The notes beneath the pieces are model-generated. The model worked only from the letters and a program-made list of their open reading frames with translations, was not told where the DNA came from and did not search any database. Shown here piece after piece: positions 28,986 to 37,595 of a stretch of DNA of 64,000 nucleotides. Source of the DNA: Nonomuraea thailandensis (GTDB lineage: Bacteria; Actinomycetota; Actinomycetes; Streptosporangiales; Streptosporangiaceae); NCBI RefSeq assembly GCF_024172165.1, contig NZ_JAMZEB010000002.1, positions 10,142,501-10,206,500 on the forward strand, read 5' to 3'. Numbering within the stretch: position 1 is the first letter of the stretch; every line of letters begins with the position of its first letter. Position numbers and translations under genes: made by a program.

Positions 28986-30219
28986 GGGTCACACTCCCCT
29001 CGGCGACGTCGAACCTGCCTCCCGCCAACTCCTGCGGCACGTCGTCCGGAACGGCGGCCGTGATCAGCACCTGCTCGGCCGGAGCCACCATCTCCGCGAG
29101 CCGCCGCCGGCGCTGGCTGTCGAGCTCGGCGAACACGTCGTCGAGGATCAGCACGGGGTCACCCCCGTCGGCCCTCAGCAGGTCGTACGCCGCCAACCGC
29201 AGCGCCAGCGCGAACGACCAGGACTCGCCGTGGCTGGCGTAACCCCGGGCGGGCAGCTCGCCCAGCCCCAGAACCAGATCGTCGCGGTGCGGGCCGACGA
29301 GCGTGACGCCCCGTTCGAGCTCCGACGGGCGGACCTCCACTAGCCGCTCCCGCAGACGTTCTTCAAGGGTTTTCCCCAAGTCTGTGGATAACGTCTGTGT
29401 ATCGAAAGATCCCCGCTCACCGGGGACTTCGCCCTCCGGACCCCCCTCACCGGGATCCCCACCTGTGGACAACGTGCTGCGGTAGGCCAGCGTCGCCGGA
29501 GCGCTCGACGGGGCGAGCGCGGCGTACGATCCGGCCACCAGCGGGCGCAGCGCCTCGATGAGCTCCAGCCGCCCCCGCAACAGCTCCGCGCCGTGCCGGG
29601 CGAGATGGGCGTCCCACACCTCCAGCGTGCTCAGCACGTCGCCCGCGCCGGCCGCGGCGAACCCGGTGTCCCCCTCCTGCCGCCGGGGGCTCCTGCTGCC
29701 CCTGCGGGCCTGCGCGGCCGTACGCAGCAGGGCGCCGCGCTGCTTCAGCACCCGGTCGTAGTCGGCGCGAACCCCGGCGAACCTCGGGGCCCTGGCCACC
29801 AGCAGGTCGTCGAGGAAGCGACGGCGCTCGGACGGATCGCCCTTGGACAGCGCCAGGTCCTCCGGGGCGAACAGCACCGTACGCAGCAGGCCGACGGCGT
29901 CACGGGCCCTGGAGACGGGCGAGCGGTTGAGCCTGGCGCGGTTGGCCCGCCCCGGGTTGATCTCCAGCTCGATCAGCGCCCGCCGATCGTCCCTGTGGAC
30001 GGCGCAGCGCACGATCGCCCGGGCGGCTCCCTGCCGCACCAGCGGCGCGTCGCTGGCCACCCGGTGGCTGGAGTGCGTCGCGACGTAGCCGAGGGCCTCG
30101 ACCAGGTTGGTCTTGCCCTGGCCGTTGGGCCCCACGAACGCCGTGACGCCCGGCTCCAGGCCGAGCTCCACGGACGCGTAGGACCGGAAGTCGGTCAGCG
30201 AGAGGTGGGCGACATGCAC
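28975..30219 (-). CDS. recF: DNA replication/repair protein RecF
   Basis: A 414-residue SMC-like ATPase that helps load RecA at gaps. Walker A GPNGQGKTN (30-38), signature region VTLVGPHRDDLVL (about 305-317) and Walker B PVLILDDVFAELD near the C-terminus are intact. It is about 40 residues longer than usual. Two variable insertions are visible, at about 170-195 and at about 248-284 (TLSTGGDPGEGG to QTLSTDLGKT). The second is encoded by DNA containing two perfect DnaA boxes. ATG 30219 follows gnd by 94 bp; dciA overlaps its end. Confidence 0.95.
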   Translation of the reverse strand: MHVAHLSLTDFRSYASVELGLEPGVTAFVGPNGQGKTNLVEALGYVATHSSHRVASDAPLVRQGAARAIVRCAVHRDDRRALIELEINPGRANRARLNRSPVSRARDAVGLLRTVLFAPEDLALSKGDPSERRRFLDDLLVARAPRFAGVRADYDRVLKQRGALLRTAAQARRGSRSPRRQEGDTGFAAAGAGDVLSTLEVWDAHLARHGAELLRGRLELIEALRPLVAGSYAALAPSSAPATLAYRSTLSTGGDPGEGGPEGEVPGERGSFDTQTLSTDLGKTLEERLRERLVEVRPSELERGVTLVGPHRDDLVLGLGELPARGYASHGESWSFALALRLAAYDLLRADGGDPVLILDDVFAELDSQRRRRLAEMVAPAEQVLITAAVPDDVPQELAGGRFDVAEGSVTRVR

Positions 30220-30289
30220 CCCACGAGGTTAGTGCGCCTCACGGGCCACCGGGGTCACCGGCATACGTTCTTGTGGAAAACCCTGGTGT

Positions 30290-30298
30290 TGTGGATAA
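30290..30298. promoter_or_regulatory. DnaA box between gnd and recF
   Basis: TGTGGATAA, an exact DnaA box, lies in the 94-bp gap between gnd and recF, with TTGTGGAAAAC 20 bp away at 30271. Confidence 0.6.
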
Positions 30299-30313
30299 CT
30301 CCAGGGATCAGGC

Positions 30314-31258
30314 TCAGCGCTCGGCCTCGCGCGGCGGCGTCACGTCCGCGCCGGGGGAGTCGGCGCCCTTGCCGGTGCTGCCCTCCGTCGAGGTGATCGC
30401 GTGGCCGCCGAACTGGTTGCGCAGCGCCGCCACGACCTTCATCGCGGGGGAGTCGTCCTGCCGGGAGGCGAACCTGGCGTACAGCGCGGCGGTGATGACC
30501 GGCAGCGGCACCGCGTGGTCCACAGCCGCCTGCACCGTCCACCGGCCCTCGCCGGAGTCCTGTGCGTAACCGCGGAGCTGCTCGAGGTGCTCGTCGTCGT
30601 CGAGCGCCCGCACCATCAGGTCCAGCAGCCAGGAGCGGATCACGGTGCCGGTGCGCCAGCTGCTGAAGGAGCCCTTGACGTCCTTGACGACGTCGGAGGC
30701 CTCAAGGAGCTCCCAGCCCTCGGCGAAGGCCTGCATCATGCCGTACTCGATGCCGTTGTGGACCATCTTCGCGAAGTGCCCGGCGCCGACGTCGCCCGCG
30801 TGCACGAAGCCGTCCTCGCCCTCGGGCTTGAGCGTCTCGAAGATCGGCATGAGCCGGTCGACGTGCTCCTTGTCGCCGCCGCACATGAGCGCGTAGCCGT
30901 TCTGCAGGCCCCACACGCCGCCGCTGACGCCGCAGTCGACGAAGCCGATGCCCTTCTCGGCCAGCTCGGCGGCGTGCTTCTGGTCGTCGACGTAGTGGGA
31001 GTTGCCGCCGTCGATGACGATGTCGCCCTCGCTGAGCAGCTCGCCCAGGTCGTCGACAGTGGTCTGCGTGGGTTTGCCGGCGGGGACCATGACCCAGACG
31101 GCGCGCGGCGCCTGCAGGCGTTCGGCCAGCTCCTTGAGGCTGGCGACGTCGCTGATCGCCGGGTCGCGGTCGTAACCGACGACCTCATGACCGCCGCGGC
31201 GCAGCCGTTCGGCCATGTTGCCGCCCATCTTGCCCAGTCCGACCATGCCGATCTGCAT
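30314..31258 (-). CDS. gnd: 6-phosphogluconate dehydrogenase, short (YqeC/GndA-type)
   Basis: A 314-residue decarboxylating 6-phosphogluconate dehydrogenase making ribulose-5-phosphate and NAD(P)H. The Rossmann motif is GLGKMGGNMA (residues 7-16), followed by VWVMVPAG, substrate motif DCGVSGGVWG and catalytic Lys/Asn segment HFAKMVHNGIEYGMMQ. It belongs to the ~300-residue class, not the 470-residue class. Its place between dnaN and recF is common in Streptomyces and Streptosporangium relatives. The last 25 residues are an acidic/disordered tail. Confidence 0.95.
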   Translation of the reverse strand: MQIGMVGLGKMGGNMAERLRRGGHEVVGYDRDPAISDVASLKELAERLQAPRAVWVMVPAGKPTQTTVDDLGELLSEGDIVIDGGNSHYVDDQKHAAELAEKGIGFVDCGVSGGVWGLQNGYALMCGGDKEHVDRLMPIFETLKPEGEDGFVHAGDVGAGHFAKMVHNGIEYGMMQAFAEGWELLEASDVVKDVKGSFSSWRTGTVIRSWLLDLMVRALDDDEHLEQLRGYAQDSGEGRWTVQAAVDHAVPLPVITAALYARFASRQDDSPAMKVVAALRNQFGGHAITSTEGSTGKGADSPGADVTPPREAER

Positions 31259-31301
31259 GATGTACCCCCTTGTCAGACTTCCATCATCTCCGATGACAGG
31301 T

Positions 31302-32441
31302 TCAGCCTGACAGTCGGATGGGCATGATCAGGTAGCGGTAGTCCGTTACGGCACCGTCCTGCACAGGCTTGCCACCGGTGAGGATAGCGGGCTTCGTGGA
31401 CGTGGTCATCTGGAGCCTCGCCACGTCGGAGTCGATGGCGCCCAGCCCTTCCAGCAGGAACTGGTGGTTGAAGGCGATGTTCATCTCCTCGCCCTCGTAG
31501 TCGACCGGCAGCGCCTCGACGGCCTGCGCCTCGTCGCCACTGCCGGCCTCCAGCACGACCTCGCCGCTCTTGAACGCCAGCCGTACCGGGGTGTTGCGCT
31601 CGGCGACCAGGGCCACGCGCTTGACGGCCTCGACGAACGGGCCTGTGGACAGGTCGGCGCGGGCGGAGAACTCGGTGGGCAGCAGCGAGCGGTACTTCGG
31701 GAACTCGGGGTCGAGCAGGCGCGTCGTGGTGCGCCGTCCCGCGCTGGAGAAGCCGATCATGCCCTCGCCGGTGCCGCCGGCGGAGCTGAGCGCGATCTCC
31801 ACCTCGGCGCCCGTCGCGCCGAGCGCCTTGGCGGTGTCGGCGAGCGTCTTGCCCGGGATCATCGCGATGGCGGCGAAGTCGGGCTGGCCCGGCTGCCACT
31901 TCAGCTCGCGAACGGCCAGCCGGTAGCGGTCGGTCGCGGCCAGGGTGACCGTGTCGCCCTCGATCTCCATCCGCACGCCCGTCAGCATCGGCAGCGTGTC
32001 GTCGCGGCCAGCGGCGACGGCGACCTGGCCGACGGCGGAGGCGAACACGTCGCTGCCCACGCGGCCAGCAGCCGGCGGCATGGCGGGCAGGCTCGGGTAG
32101 TCCTCCACAGGCATGGTCAGCAGGGTGAACCGCGCGCTGCCGCACGTGACGACGGCCTTGGCGCCGTCCACCACGAAGTCCACAGGCTGTGCGGGAAGCG
32201 CGCGCGTGATCTCGGCGAGCAGCTTGCCCGAGACCAGGACCACACCGGGCTCGCCTGTGTGCAGCTCCAGCGTCACCTCAGCGGAGACCTCGTAGTCGAA
32301 GCCGGAGAGCTTGAGCTGCTGCGCCTCCGTGACCTCCAGACGCATGCCGGCGAGAACGGGCACCGACGGGCGCGCCGGGAGGCTGCGTGCCGTCCATGCC
32401 ACCGCCTCAGCGAGGACGTCTCGCTCGATTCGGAACATCAC
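31302..32441 (-). CDS. dnaN: DNA polymerase III sliding clamp (beta)
   Basis: A 379-residue beta clamp. Three repeated clamp domains are readable, starting MFRIERDVLAEAVAWTARSL, then a central domain around VFASAVGQVAVAAGRDDTLPML and a C-terminal domain ending TDYRYLIMPIRL. It tethers polymerase to DNA and recruits other factors. Two adjacent starts, GTG 32441 and ATG 32438, both fit the upstream AGGAGG (9 and 12 bases); the GTG is listed. It directly adjoins oriC. CCTGTGGACAGG and similar box-like words also occur within the coding region. Confidence 0.97.
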   Translation of the reverse strand: MMFRIERDVLAEAVAWTARSLPARPSVPVLAGMRLEVTEAQQLKLSGFDYEVSAEVTLELHTGEPGVVLVSGKLLAEITRALPAQPVDFVVDGAKAVVTCGSARFTLLTMPVEDYPSLPAMPPAAGRVGSDVFASAVGQVAVAAGRDDTLPMLTGVRMEIEGDTVTLAATDRYRLAVRELKWQPGQPDFAAIAMIPGKTLADTAKALGATGAEVEIALSSAGGTGEGMIGFSSAGRRTTTRLLDPEFPKYRSLLPTEFSARADLSTGPFVEAVKRVALVAERNTPVRLAFKSGEVVLEAGSGDEAQAVEALPVDYEGEEMNIAFNHQFLLEGLGAIDSDVARLQMTTSTKPAILTGGKPVQDGAVTDYRYLIMPIRLSG

Positions 32442-32984
32442 GGTGATCAGCCTCCTGGGTTCGTCGTTGATTGAAGGATCTCAAGGATCCACCCTCCCGG
32501 ACTTGCGCTCCGGGAGAACCCCTCTATGGGTCTTTGAGTTTCTTAGTTAGAGAGATAGGAAGTCATCACACTAGGGGCTGTGGAAACTGTGGACAACCGG
32601 CGTCTTGGCTGCTCAGGGCCCGTATTTTCATCCACTGCCGCTGTGGGTGACGCCTGGGGAGAACTTCGGCGCCTGGGGATGGAGATTCTTCGCCCACAGG
32701 CCGTCCCCAGATCATGGTCCCGTCATCCACGGTGAGACGGCAGTTATCCACGAGGTTTCCACAGGTTATCCACCGGGTAGAAGGGGCCCTTTTGGAGCTC
32801 CAGATCCGTTGTTCACAGTCTGTCCACACGTTGTCCACTGGTAGTCCCCAAGTTCCCCACAGGATGTCCCCACCTTTGTCCCCAACCCATGTGGACGGAT
32901 TTTTCCCAGCATTGTCGGGCGAACGGCGGGTGAATTTCTGTGTTTCCGCTGGTCCACAGTGTTTTCCACAGGCTGTGTATGAAC
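32442..32984. other. Chromosomal replication origin oriC
   Basis: A 543-bp gap between dnaN and dnaA packed with DnaA boxes on both strands. Examples: TGTGGACAA (32588), TTATCCACG (32744), TTATCCACC (32766), CTGTCCACA (32820), TTGTCCACT (32831), TTTTCCACA (32962) and several GTCCACA or TGTGGA variants. An A/T-rich stretch near 32527-32576, next to dnaN, is a candidate unwinding element. No gene is supported here. Position and content match known actinobacterial oriC. Confidence 0.95.
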
Positions 32985-34568
32985 TCAAGATCCACGCTGT
33001 GTCTGCTTGATCCGCATTGTCAGCTCGTTGACCTGGTTGTACATCGACCTGCGCTCCGCGATGAGCGACCGGATCTTCCGCTCGGCGTGCATGACGGTGG
33101 TGTGGTCGCGGCCGCCGAACTGTTGGCCGATCTTCGGCAGCGACAGCTCGGTCAGCTCGCGCGCCAGGTACATGGCGATCTGCCGGGCGTTGACGAGCGC
33201 CCGGCTGCGTGAGGTGCCGCACAGGTCGTCGATGCTGATGCCGAAGTACTGTGCGGTCTCGCTCATGATGGCCGCGATGGTGATCTCGGTGTCCGACTCC
33301 GAGGTGATCAGGTCCTTCAGCACCACCTCGGCGAGCTGCAGGTCCACACCCTGCCGGTTGAGGCTGGCGAACGCGGTGACCCTGATCAGCGCGCCCTCCA
33401 GCTCCCGGATGTTGGTGGAGATGCGGCTGGCGATGTACTCGAGCACCTCGGGCGGCGCGGCCAGGCCCTCCTGGATGGCCTTCTTCCTGAGGATGGCGAT
33501 CCGGGTCTCCAGCTCGGGCGGCTGGACGTCGGTGATCAGGCCCCACTCGAACCGGTTGCGCAGCCGGTCCTCCAGCGTGATGAGCTGCTTGGGCGCCCGG
33601 TCGCTGGAGATGACGATCTGCTTGTTGGCGTTGTGCAGGGTGTTGAAGGTGTGGAAGAACTCCTCCTGCGTCTGCTCCTTGCCCTCCAGGAACTGGATGT
33701 CGTCCACGAGCAGGATGTCGATCGCCCGGTAGCGGCCGCGGAAGCCGTCGGCCTTGTGGTCGCGGATGCTGTTGATGAAGTCGTTGGTGAACTCCTCGGA
33801 GCTCACGTATCTGACCCGCGCCCCGTCGTACAGGCTCTGGGCGTAATGCCCGATCGCGTGCAGCAGGTGTGTCTTCCCCAGCCCCGAGTCGCCGTAGATG
33901 AAGAGCGGGTTGTACGCCTTCGCGGGGGATTCGGCCACCGCCACGGCCGCCGCGTGGGCGAAACGGTTGCTGGCGCCGATGACGAATGTCTCGAATGTGT
34001 ACTTCTGATTAAGCCTGGCCGGTTCGCTGGGCTTGTTGCTCTTCGCCTCCCACCGGTTCGGAGCCGGCTCCGGCGACTTCTCCACAGGCGGTGTGTACGG
34101 CTGGGCCTGTTCAAAAGAGAAGCCCTGCTGTGGATATTCGGTGGATATCTGGGGCTGCTCCGGCTGTGGAGAATAGAACTGCGGAGGCTCCGAAGCCTGG
34201 TTGTGCTGCGGTTGCACGGGCTGTGCATAACGCAGCTGACTCTCCACACCCTGGGGATAACTTTGAGTCACAGGCTGTTGATGAGTGTCGACGGCAGGCT
34301 GCTCGGGGGCCGTGGTGTCGATCATCACGGCCACCCGCATGGTCCGGCCGAGCTCCTGGGAGAGCGCGTGGGTCACCAGCGGGCGCAGCTTGTTGCTCTC
34401 GATGAGGTCCTTGAGGAAGTCGTTGGGGACGCCGAGCACGATCGTGTCGTCGGCCAGGGCGATCGGGCGCACCATCGACAGCCAGGTGCGCTGCTGGATG
34501 GGCACGTTCTCGTTGAGGAAGTTGCCCAGGGCCCTCGCCCATACCGTGCCGAGGTCGACACCGTTCAT
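32985..34568 (-). CDS. dnaA: Replication initiator DnaA
   Basis: A 527-residue initiator that binds DnaA boxes, unwinds oriC and recruits helicase. Domain I (1-85) and a long Gln/Pro-rich linker (about 88-185) precede the AAA+ domain, with Walker A GDSGLGKTH (226-234), Walker B LLVDDIQFLEGKEQT and sensor/arginine-finger region. Domain IV carries the DnaA-box-binding signature QQFGGRDHTTVMHA. The linker is long, as in Streptomyces relatives, and its DNA contains several box-like words (TGTGGATAT, TGTGCATAA). ATG 34568 is the only sensible start. Multiple boxes upstream suggest autorepression. Confidence 0.98.
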   Translation of the reverse strand: MNGVDLGTVWARALGNFLNENVPIQQRTWLSMVRPIALADDTIVLGVPNDFLKDLIESNKLRPLVTHALSQELGRTMRVAVMIDTTAPEQPAVDTHQQPVTQSYPQGVESQLRYAQPVQPQHNQASEPPQFYSPQPEQPQISTEYPQQGFSFEQAQPYTPPVEKSPEPAPNRWEAKSNKPSEPARLNQKYTFETFVIGASNRFAHAAAVAVAESPAKAYNPLFIYGDSGLGKTHLLHAIGHYAQSLYDGARVRYVSSEEFTNDFINSIRDHKADGFRGRYRAIDILLVDDIQFLEGKEQTQEEFFHTFNTLHNANKQIVISSDRAPKQLITLEDRLRNRFEWGLITDVQPPELETRIAILRKKAIQEGLAAPPEVLEYIASRISTNIRELEGALIRVTAFASLNRQGVDLQLAEVVLKDLITSESDTEITIAAIMSETAQYFGISIDDLCGTSRSRALVNARQIAMYLARELTELSLPKIGQQFGGRDHTTVMHAERKIRSLIAERRSMYNQVNELTMRIKQTQRGS

Positions 34569-35012
34569 GGTGCGGCTCCCCCTCCTCCCTCTCGCGGCCC
34601 CCCGCGATCGTTATCCACATGGCTCGGGTCGCCCATGTCGATCGGCGACCCTTCGTCCACACGTGGGGGCAGGGCTTCCCGCCCTCGTCCTCCACAGGTG
34701 ATCCACACGCTGTCCACAGGGCTTGAGCGGGCCTGGAAGGGCCGACAGTATCTTTGTGCACAGCTGTGTTCAAGCGTTGTCCACAGCCTAGTGGCACCAG
34801 AGTGCACATCTTGTGGACGTGGGGCCCCCGGTGGAAAAGTGGCCTGTGGATTAGTGGACAACCCGTCTGGTTTGACCTGGACGGTGCTTGGCCCGTAACG
34901 TACGACGGTCGGCTTGTCACGCGACGGCTATTTCGCGTGCCCTCGTAAACTGGCAGGCCATCCATGTGTCTTAAGCGCCTTCGTGGCGCACCACCAAGCC
35001 TGGAGCCCACCC
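34569..35012. promoter_or_regulatory. dnaA-rpmH divergent promoter region with DnaA boxes
   Basis: A 444-bp gap without genes. It holds perfect boxes TTATCCACA (34611) and TTGTCCACA (34777). Close variants include TGATCCACA and CTGTCCACA (about 34698-34718), TGTGGATTA near 34850 and AGTGGACAA near 34857. Promoters for dnaA (left) and the rpmH operon (right) must lie here. It may act as a second DnaA-binding cluster or in dnaA autoregulation. Confidence 0.8.
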
Positions 35013-35150
35013 GTGAGCAAGCGTACTTTCCAGCCGAACAACCGTCGCCGCGCGAAGACCCACGGCTTCCGGCTGCGGATGCGCACCCGGGCCGGTCGCG
35101 CCATCCTCGCCTCTCGTCGCCGCAAGGGCCGCGAGAAGCTGTCGGCCTGA
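35013..35150 (+). CDS. rpmH: Ribosomal protein L34
   Basis: A 45-residue large-subunit protein, basic throughout: MSKRTFQPNNRRRAKTHGFR then MRTRAGRAILASRRRKGR. GTG 35013 gives the exact family start; TGGAG lies upstream. It is the first gene of the rightward rpmH-rnpA-yidD-yidC-jag cluster, divergent from dnaA. A stem-loop follows before rnpA. Confidence 0.97.
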   Translation: MSKRTFQPNNRRRAKTHGFRLRMRTRAGRAILASRRRKGREKLSA

Positions 35151-35168
35151 TCGTCCCGCGCGACTACA

Positions 35169-35195
35169 GCCCGCCGGCGGATCACGCCGGCGGGC
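35169..35195 (+). terminator. Stem-loop between rpmH and rnpA
   Basis: GCCCGCCGGCG and CGCCGGCGGGC form a perfect 11-bp stem around GATCA. No T-run follows, so it may be an attenuator or RNA-stability element that sets L34 output above RnpA. Confidence 0.65.
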
Positions 35196-35209
35196 GTTAG
35201 ACGTATACG

Positions 35210-35572
35210 GTGCTGTCCCGTCAATCCCGCATGCGACGCGGGGAGGAGTTCGAGGCGGCGGTCAAGCGCGGTAAGCGCGCGGGCCGCCCGACCCTTGTGG
35301 TGCATTTCACCCTTTCTGGGGAAGAGCCGCCTCTCGTGGGATTTGTGGTGAGCAAGGCCGTCGGGGGCGCGGTGACCCGAAACAAGGTCAAACGACGGCT
35401 CCGACACCTGATGCGGGACCGTCTCCATCGGCTGCCGCGAGGTAGCCTGCTTGTGGTACGCGCCAACCCACCGGCCGCGTCCGCGCGATTCGAGCACCTG
35501 GCCGCCGAACTCGATCTCGCGCTGGATCGTTTGCTCAGGCGGCGCGAGTCCTCGACGGGTGGACAGAAATGA
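35210..35572 (+). CDS. rnpA: Ribonuclease P protein component
   Basis: A 120-residue basic protein that assists the RNase P RNA in 5' tRNA maturation. The family motif RNKVKRRLRHLMRD is intact near residues 57-70, following FVVSKAVGGAVTRN. GTG 35210 starts MLSRQSRMRRGEEF. Its stop overlaps the yidD start (ATGA). Confidence 0.96.
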   Translation: MLSRQSRMRRGEEFEAAVKRGKRAGRPTLVVHFTLSGEEPPLVGFVVSKAVGGAVTRNKVKRRLRHLMRDRLHRLPRGSLLVVRANPPAASARFEHLAAELDLALDRLLRRRESSTGGQK

Positions 35573-35850
35573 CGGAGCAACCGCAAGGGGTAGTGCCGGG
35601 CATCGCAGCCCGCGCGCTCATCATCCCCATTCGGTTCTATCGGGCGTTCATCAGCCCGCTGCTCGGTCCACGCTGCCGGTTCTACCCGTCATGCAGTGCC
35701 TATGGACTCGAAGCGATTGCCGTGCACGGGGCATTGCGCGGCGTATGGCTGACTGTCCGGCGCATCGGGCGGTGCCACCCATTCCATCCCGGAGGTATAG
35801 ACCCGGTGCCCCCACGCCCGGTCCGGTCCCACGAAACGCAAGGGAGATAG
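35569..35850 (+). CDS. yidD: Membrane protein insertion efficiency factor YidD
   Basis: A 93-residue peripheral membrane protein that aids YidC-dependent insertion. The signature RFYRAFISPLLGPRCRFYPSCSAYGLEAI and the later GRCHPFHPGGIDPVP are intact. It overlaps rnpA by four bases and precedes yidC by 4 bp, so translation is coupled. Confidence 0.95.
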   Translation: MTEQPQGVVPGIAARALIIPIRFYRAFISPLLGPRCRFYPSCSAYGLEAIAVHGALRGVWLTVRRIGRCHPFHPGGIDPVPPRPVRSHETQGR

Positions 35851-35854
35851 CTCG

Positions 35855-36805
35855 GTGGAGCTGTCCTGGCTGAGCTGGCTGTACCAAGCCGTAGCCCAAG
35901 TCATCATCTGGATCCATTCTGCATACAGCACGGTCCTCAACCCGGACAGCGGGCTGACCTGGGCGTTGACGATCATCACGCTGACCGTGTTCATGCGGAT
36001 CCTGATCTTCCCGCTCTTCCTGAAGCAGATGCGCTCGTCGCGGAAGATGCAGGAGCTCGCCCCCAAGGTTCAAGAGCTGCGCAAGCGTTACAAGAACGAC
36101 AAGCAGCGCATGAACCAGGAGGTCATGGCGCTCTACCAGGGCGCGGGCGCCAACCCGCTCGGCGGCTGCCTGCCCGTCCTCGCGCAGTTCCCCATCTTCA
36201 TCTCCATGTTCACGGTGCTGCAGAACATGGCGAACGGGCACGCGAAGTACGGCATGACCCAGGAGCTGGTCGACAGCGCGCGGAAGGCGCACATCTTCGG
36301 CGCTCCGCTGCCCGCCAACTTCTTCATGTCGGCCGAGGACCTCGCCGGCTTCGGCGCGGGCAACGTACAGACCAAGGTGGTCCTGGGCATCTTCGTCGCG
36401 GTCAGCTCGCTGACCACGTTCCTCACCGTCCGGCAGAGCGTCACCCGCTCCATGGCGCAGATGCCCGACAACCCCATGGCGCAGCAGCAGAAGATCCTGA
36501 TGTACATCTCGCCGCTGTTCGCCTTCTTCAGCCTGAACTTCCCGCTCGGTCTGATCATGTACTGGGTCACCACCAACGTGTGGACCCTCGGTCAGCAGCA
36601 CTGGTTCTACAGCCGGCACCCGATGCCGGAGTACGACGCCAAGGGCAACGTGGTCCCGGTCAAGCCCAAGCCCGGACTGATGGCCAAACTGCGGAAGACC
36701 ACTCCGGAAGAAGAGGCCCCTCCGCCCCCGCCGGAGCCTAAGATCATTAGGCAGCAGCCGAGCAGGCAGTCACGCAGCAAGCGCACCGGCAGCAAGAAGT
36801 CTTGA
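35855..36805 (+). CDS. yidC: Membrane protein insertase YidC
   Basis: A 316-residue YidC/Oxa1/Alb3 insertase of the Gram-positive/actinobacterial type without the large periplasmic domain. Five membrane segments are visible: WLYQAVAQVIIWIHSAYS, LTWALTIITLTVFMRILIF with the conserved Arg, FPIFISMFTVLQ, the region near TKVVLGIFVAVSSLTTFL and FAFFSLNFPLGLIMYWVTTN. The C-terminus is highly basic (PSRQSRSKRTGSKKS), suited to ribosome binding. GTG 35855 follows the yidD stop. Confidence 0.96.
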   Translation: MELSWLSWLYQAVAQVIIWIHSAYSTVLNPDSGLTWALTIITLTVFMRILIFPLFLKQMRSSRKMQELAPKVQELRKRYKNDKQRMNQEVMALYQGAGANPLGGCLPVLAQFPIFISMFTVLQNMANGHAKYGMTQELVDSARKAHIFGAPLPANFFMSAEDLAGFGAGNVQTKVVLGIFVAVSSLTTFLTVRQSVTRSMAQMPDNPMAQQQKILMYISPLFAFFSLNFPLGLIMYWVTTNVWTLGQQHWFYSRHPMPEYDAKGNVVPVKPKPGLMAKLRKTTPEEEAPPPPPEPKIIRQQPSRQSRSKRTGSKKS

Positions 36806-36825
36806 ACACGAAGGAGAGGCCGGCC

Positions 36826-37314
36826 ATGACCGAGGCCGAGCAGGAGCAGGCTCCTGATCTCAGCGCGCTGGAGCAGGAAGGCGAGATCGCTGCCGACTAC
36901 GTCGAGGGCCTTCTCGACATCGCCGACATCGACGGCGACATCGACATGGACGTCGAGGGCGACCGGGCCATGGTCTCCGTCGTCGGGCTGAAGAGCACGG
37001 AGCTGGTGGGGCCGGCGGGTGAGGTCCTCGAAGCGCTGCAGGAGCTGACCCGGCTGGCTGTGCACCGGCAGACGGGGGAGCGCTCGCGGCTGATGCTCGA
37101 CGTGGCCGGCTACCGCGAGCGGCGCCGCGCGGAGCTGACCAAGCTCGGCACCGAGATCGCCGATCAGGTCCGGGAGCGCGGTGAGTCGAAGGCGCTGGAG
37201 CCGATGACCCCGTTCGAGCGCAAGATCGTCCATGACGCGGTGGCCGCCGCCGGGCTCCGTAGCGAGTCCGAGGGTGAGGAGCCGCAGCGGTACGTGGTGG
37301 TCCTGCCCGCCTGA
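36826..37314 (+). CDS. jag: RNA-binding protein Jag/KhpB (KH-R3H)
   Basis: A 162-residue RNA-binding protein. A KH-like domain spans about 30-95 (DGDIDMDVEGDRAMVSVVGL, ALQELTRLAVHRQTG). The R3H domain follows, with YRERRRAELTKLG and MTPFERKIVHDAV (the conserved R-x-x-x-H pattern). Relatives bind RNA and influence cell elongation and division. ATG 36826 has AAGGAGAGG upstream; an earlier TTG overlaps yidC. A strong terminator follows, closing the rpmH operon. Confidence 0.93.
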   Translation: MTEAEQEQAPDLSALEQEGEIAADYVEGLLDIADIDGDIDMDVEGDRAMVSVVGLKSTELVGPAGEVLEALQELTRLAVHRQTGERSRLMLDVAGYRERRRAELTKLGTEIADQVRERGESKALEPMTPFERKIVHDAVAAAGLRSESEGEEPQRYVVVLPA

Positions 37315-37330
37315 GGCGCGTTCCACTTCG

Positions 37331-37375
37331 AACGGCCGTCTGCCCGCTGTCGCGCGTGGCAGGCGGCCGTTTTTG
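37331..37375 (+). terminator. Rho-independent terminator after jag
   Basis: AACGGCCGTCTGCC pairs with GGCAGGCGGCCGTT (one mismatch) and is followed by TTTT. It ends the rpmH-jag operon. Confidence 0.88.
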
Positions 37376-37595
37376 CTCGCAGGCGGGCGAAGGCGTGCCA
37401 ACGGCGCGCTCACAGCTCTCCTTGACCCTGGCCCGCTAGTCTGCCTTTGTGATCTCACCCCGTAGCCTTGGGGGAGAGCGGGCTCCGGAACCAGCCGCAA
37501 CCCGGCCGAAGCCCGCACCGGCGCGACACACCCAGAACCCCATACCGACCACAGCGAGCAAGGGCCGCCACGTCCCAGAAAGGGCCACCGAACCA

